DNA of 64,000 nucleotides from Thermoflavifilum aggregans (GTDB lineage: Bacteria; Bacteroidota; Bacteroidia; Chitinophagales; Chitinophagaceae), in contig NZ_PGFG01000001.1 of NCBI RefSeq assembly GCF_002797735.1, positions 1,116,001 to 1,180,000 of the forward strand, given 5' to 3'. The position numbers and the translations under genes were made by a program. Below the pieces are notes generated by a model. That model worked only from the letters and a program-made list of their open reading frames with translations. It searched no databases and had not been told where the DNA came from. Of this stretch, positions 62,923 through 64,000 are shown in pieces (positions within the stretch are counted from its first letter, which is position 1; each line of letters opens with the position of its first letter).

Positions 62923-62957
62923 ATGAATGATGCGTGTAAATCACACGCACCATTCAT
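62923..62957. terminator. Hairpin between the decarboxylase and helicase genes, possible terminator
   Basis: Arms 62923-62937 and 62943-62957 form a 15-bp stem with a single mismatch around a 5-nt loop (core TGCGTGT/ACACGCA). It lies 3' of the decarboxylase gene. No T-run follows on the minus strand; on the plus strand TTTTTTT follows about 10 nt later. Termination is therefore only probable. Confidence 0.5.
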
Positions 62958-63019
62958 CAGTTAAGGTTTTTTTAGAAAATGAAATGGCAATTCATCGAAA
63001 ATGCTCAAATCTACCAGCA

Positions 63020-64000
63020 TTATGCATTGTGGAGTTTTGTTTCTGAAAGTTTTTCTTCTTCTGTAATTTTTTTCAACAGTTGCAACAGGTAATCAATATG
63101 GTTGCGATGTGTACGGAAAGAAAGCACAGCCAGGCGAAGCCAGTATTCGCCGTTCAGGGATGTGCTGGAAATAAATACCTTCCCGTCAGCATTTACTTTT
63201 TTCAGAATTCGTGCATTTAATTCGTTGATTGCAGCAGTATTTCCTTTCAGGTGTTCGGGCACATACCGGTAAATCATCACGGATAATTCCGGGAAAGGAC
63301 CGGTTTCAAAACCCAGTTTTTTTACTTCATGATAGAAGTATTGGGTAAGCAACATTTTCTCTTCGAGTGCAGCGCGGAAAGGCTTTAATCCATACAACTG
63401 CAGTGGCAGCCAGACCCTTAATCCACGGAAGTGACGTGATAATTCCGGAGAAATATCAGCTGGCGAGATTTCATCATGATAAGGAATGGCATCCTGCATA
63501 TAATTGGCATCGAAATGATTGGAGCGCCATAAAGTTTGCACATCCTTCACAATCACAGCACCGGTTCCGTAAGGCATAAATAATCCCTTGTGTGGATCCA
63601 TCACCACTGAATCAGCGCGATGAATGCCTTTCATTTTTTTTCTTCCGGTTTCGGTAAGCAGAAAGAATCCTCCATAAGCCGCATCTATGTGGAACCACAG
63701 GCCGTATTTTTCAGCAATATCGGCAATATCGTTCAGTGGATCAATGGCACTTACATCTGTAGAACCGGCAGAAGCCACTACCAGCCAGGGATAGAGCTGA
63801 TTACGTAGATCCTCTTCTATCATTTCCTGCAAGGCATCAGCGCGCATTTCATACGCATCGGTCATAGGTACTTCACGAATGACACATTCAGCTAATCCGG
63901 CTACGCGCAAATCTTTTAACACGCAATGGTGAACCTGATGCGTGAAATATACCACGCTGCGAGGCACGCGTTCGGCTTTGACCTGTTTGGCATCGCGGGC
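63020..64000 (-). CDS. Group II PLP-dependent amino-acid decarboxylase, 5'-truncated by window
   Basis: The C-terminal part of a glutamate/aromatic-amino-acid decarboxylase-type enzyme. The reading frame is open to the window edge at 64000, so the true start lies outside. Visible are the Schiff-base Lys in VMDPHKGLFMPYG, the PLP-contacting Asp in DIDAAYGG, VASAGSTDVSAIDPL and the C-terminal WLRLAVLSFRTHRNHIDYLL. Which amino acid it decarboxylates is not readable: tyrosine, tryptophan, DOPA, histidine and glutamate are all possible in this family, and aromatic types seem favoured by the AGSTDVSAIDPL layout. Confidence 0.88.
   Translation of the reverse strand, partial: ARDAKQVKAERVPRSVVYFTHQVHHCVLKDLRVAGLAECVIREVPMTDAYEMRADALQEMIEEDLRNQLYPWLVVASAGSTDVSAIDPLNDIADIAEKYGLWFHIDAAYGGFFLLTETGRKKMKGIHRADSVVMDPHKGLFMPYGTGAVIVKDVQTLWRSNHFDANYMQDAIPYHDEISPADISPELSRHFRGLRVWLPLQLYGLKPFRAALEEKMLLTQYFYHEVKKLGFETGPFPELSVMIYRYVPEHLKGNTAAINELNARILKKVNADGKVFISSTSLNGEYWLRLAVLSFRTHRNHIDYLLQLLKKITEEEKLSETKLHNA

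Overview
The window reads as one gene-dense stretch of a Bacteroidota chromosome, most likely Chitinophagaceae or a close relative. The grounds are a SusC/SusD pair, a CRTAC1/ASPIC-type lipoprotein, a TPR-containing hybrid-less sensor kinase and an arginine decarboxylase of the flavobacterial/chitinophagal type. In addition, about twenty start codons are preceded by the Bacteroidota -7 promoter element TAnnTTTG rather than by a Shine-Dalgarno sequence. I recognise no tRNA, rRNA, CRISPR array, insertion sequence or prophage. The taxon is inferred from family content and was not tested by any search.

Layout. 1-6.6 kb: minus-strand housekeeping and unknown genes (esterase lipoprotein, folC, TonB-like protein, radical SAM protein, membrane protein, agmatinase-family ureohydrolase). 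6.7-18.6 kb: an accessory nutrient/redox island with a ROK repressor, SusC and SusD in one operon, closed by a strong terminator. Next to it are a copper monooxygenase-like cytochrome with its redoxin partner, and a large repeat lipoprotein transcribed divergently from that pair. 18.6-21.4 kb: PolX with an apparently dead polymerase site, a lysine/alanine-rich histone-like protein, bL27 and bL21. 21.5-25.4 kb: GH3-family adenylating enzyme, ddl, a PASTA protein and a rhodanese. 25.4-34.6 kb: an MG2-plus-TonB-plug protein, deoxynucleoside kinase, folK, sppA, an ABC-2 permease, an SRPBCC/GyrI-like protein and bioA.

34.6-39.8 kb is the most interesting block: six co-directional genes encoding Hsp20, a CbpA-type J-protein, a small unknown protein, FtsH, thioredoxin, and a protein that fuses an HPF/RaiA ribosome-hibernation domain to sigma-70 region 2-like and region 4-like domains. 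It looks like a self-contained proteostasis and stress operon, reminiscent in content (not shown to be homologous as a locus) of the proteobacterial heat-resistance / stress-tolerance islands.

40-64 kb: prfC; folA and thyA with overlapping ends; queD; a GH2 glycosidase; an MmgE/PrpD protein; a TPR histidine kinase; arginine decarboxylase with a long leader containing a start-proximal inverted repeat; a LacI regulator; a MacB-like permease; a sigma-54 activator that lacks a DNA-binding domain; a large clan GH-D glycosidase; sucC; an SDR; the pyruvate dehydrogenase beta subunit; a DbpA-like DEAD-box helicase; and the C-terminal part of a group II amino-acid decarboxylase cut by the window edge. 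Polyamine synthesis (arginine decarboxylase plus agmatinase) and folate/thymidylate metabolism (folC, folK, folA, thyA) are represented by scattered genes.
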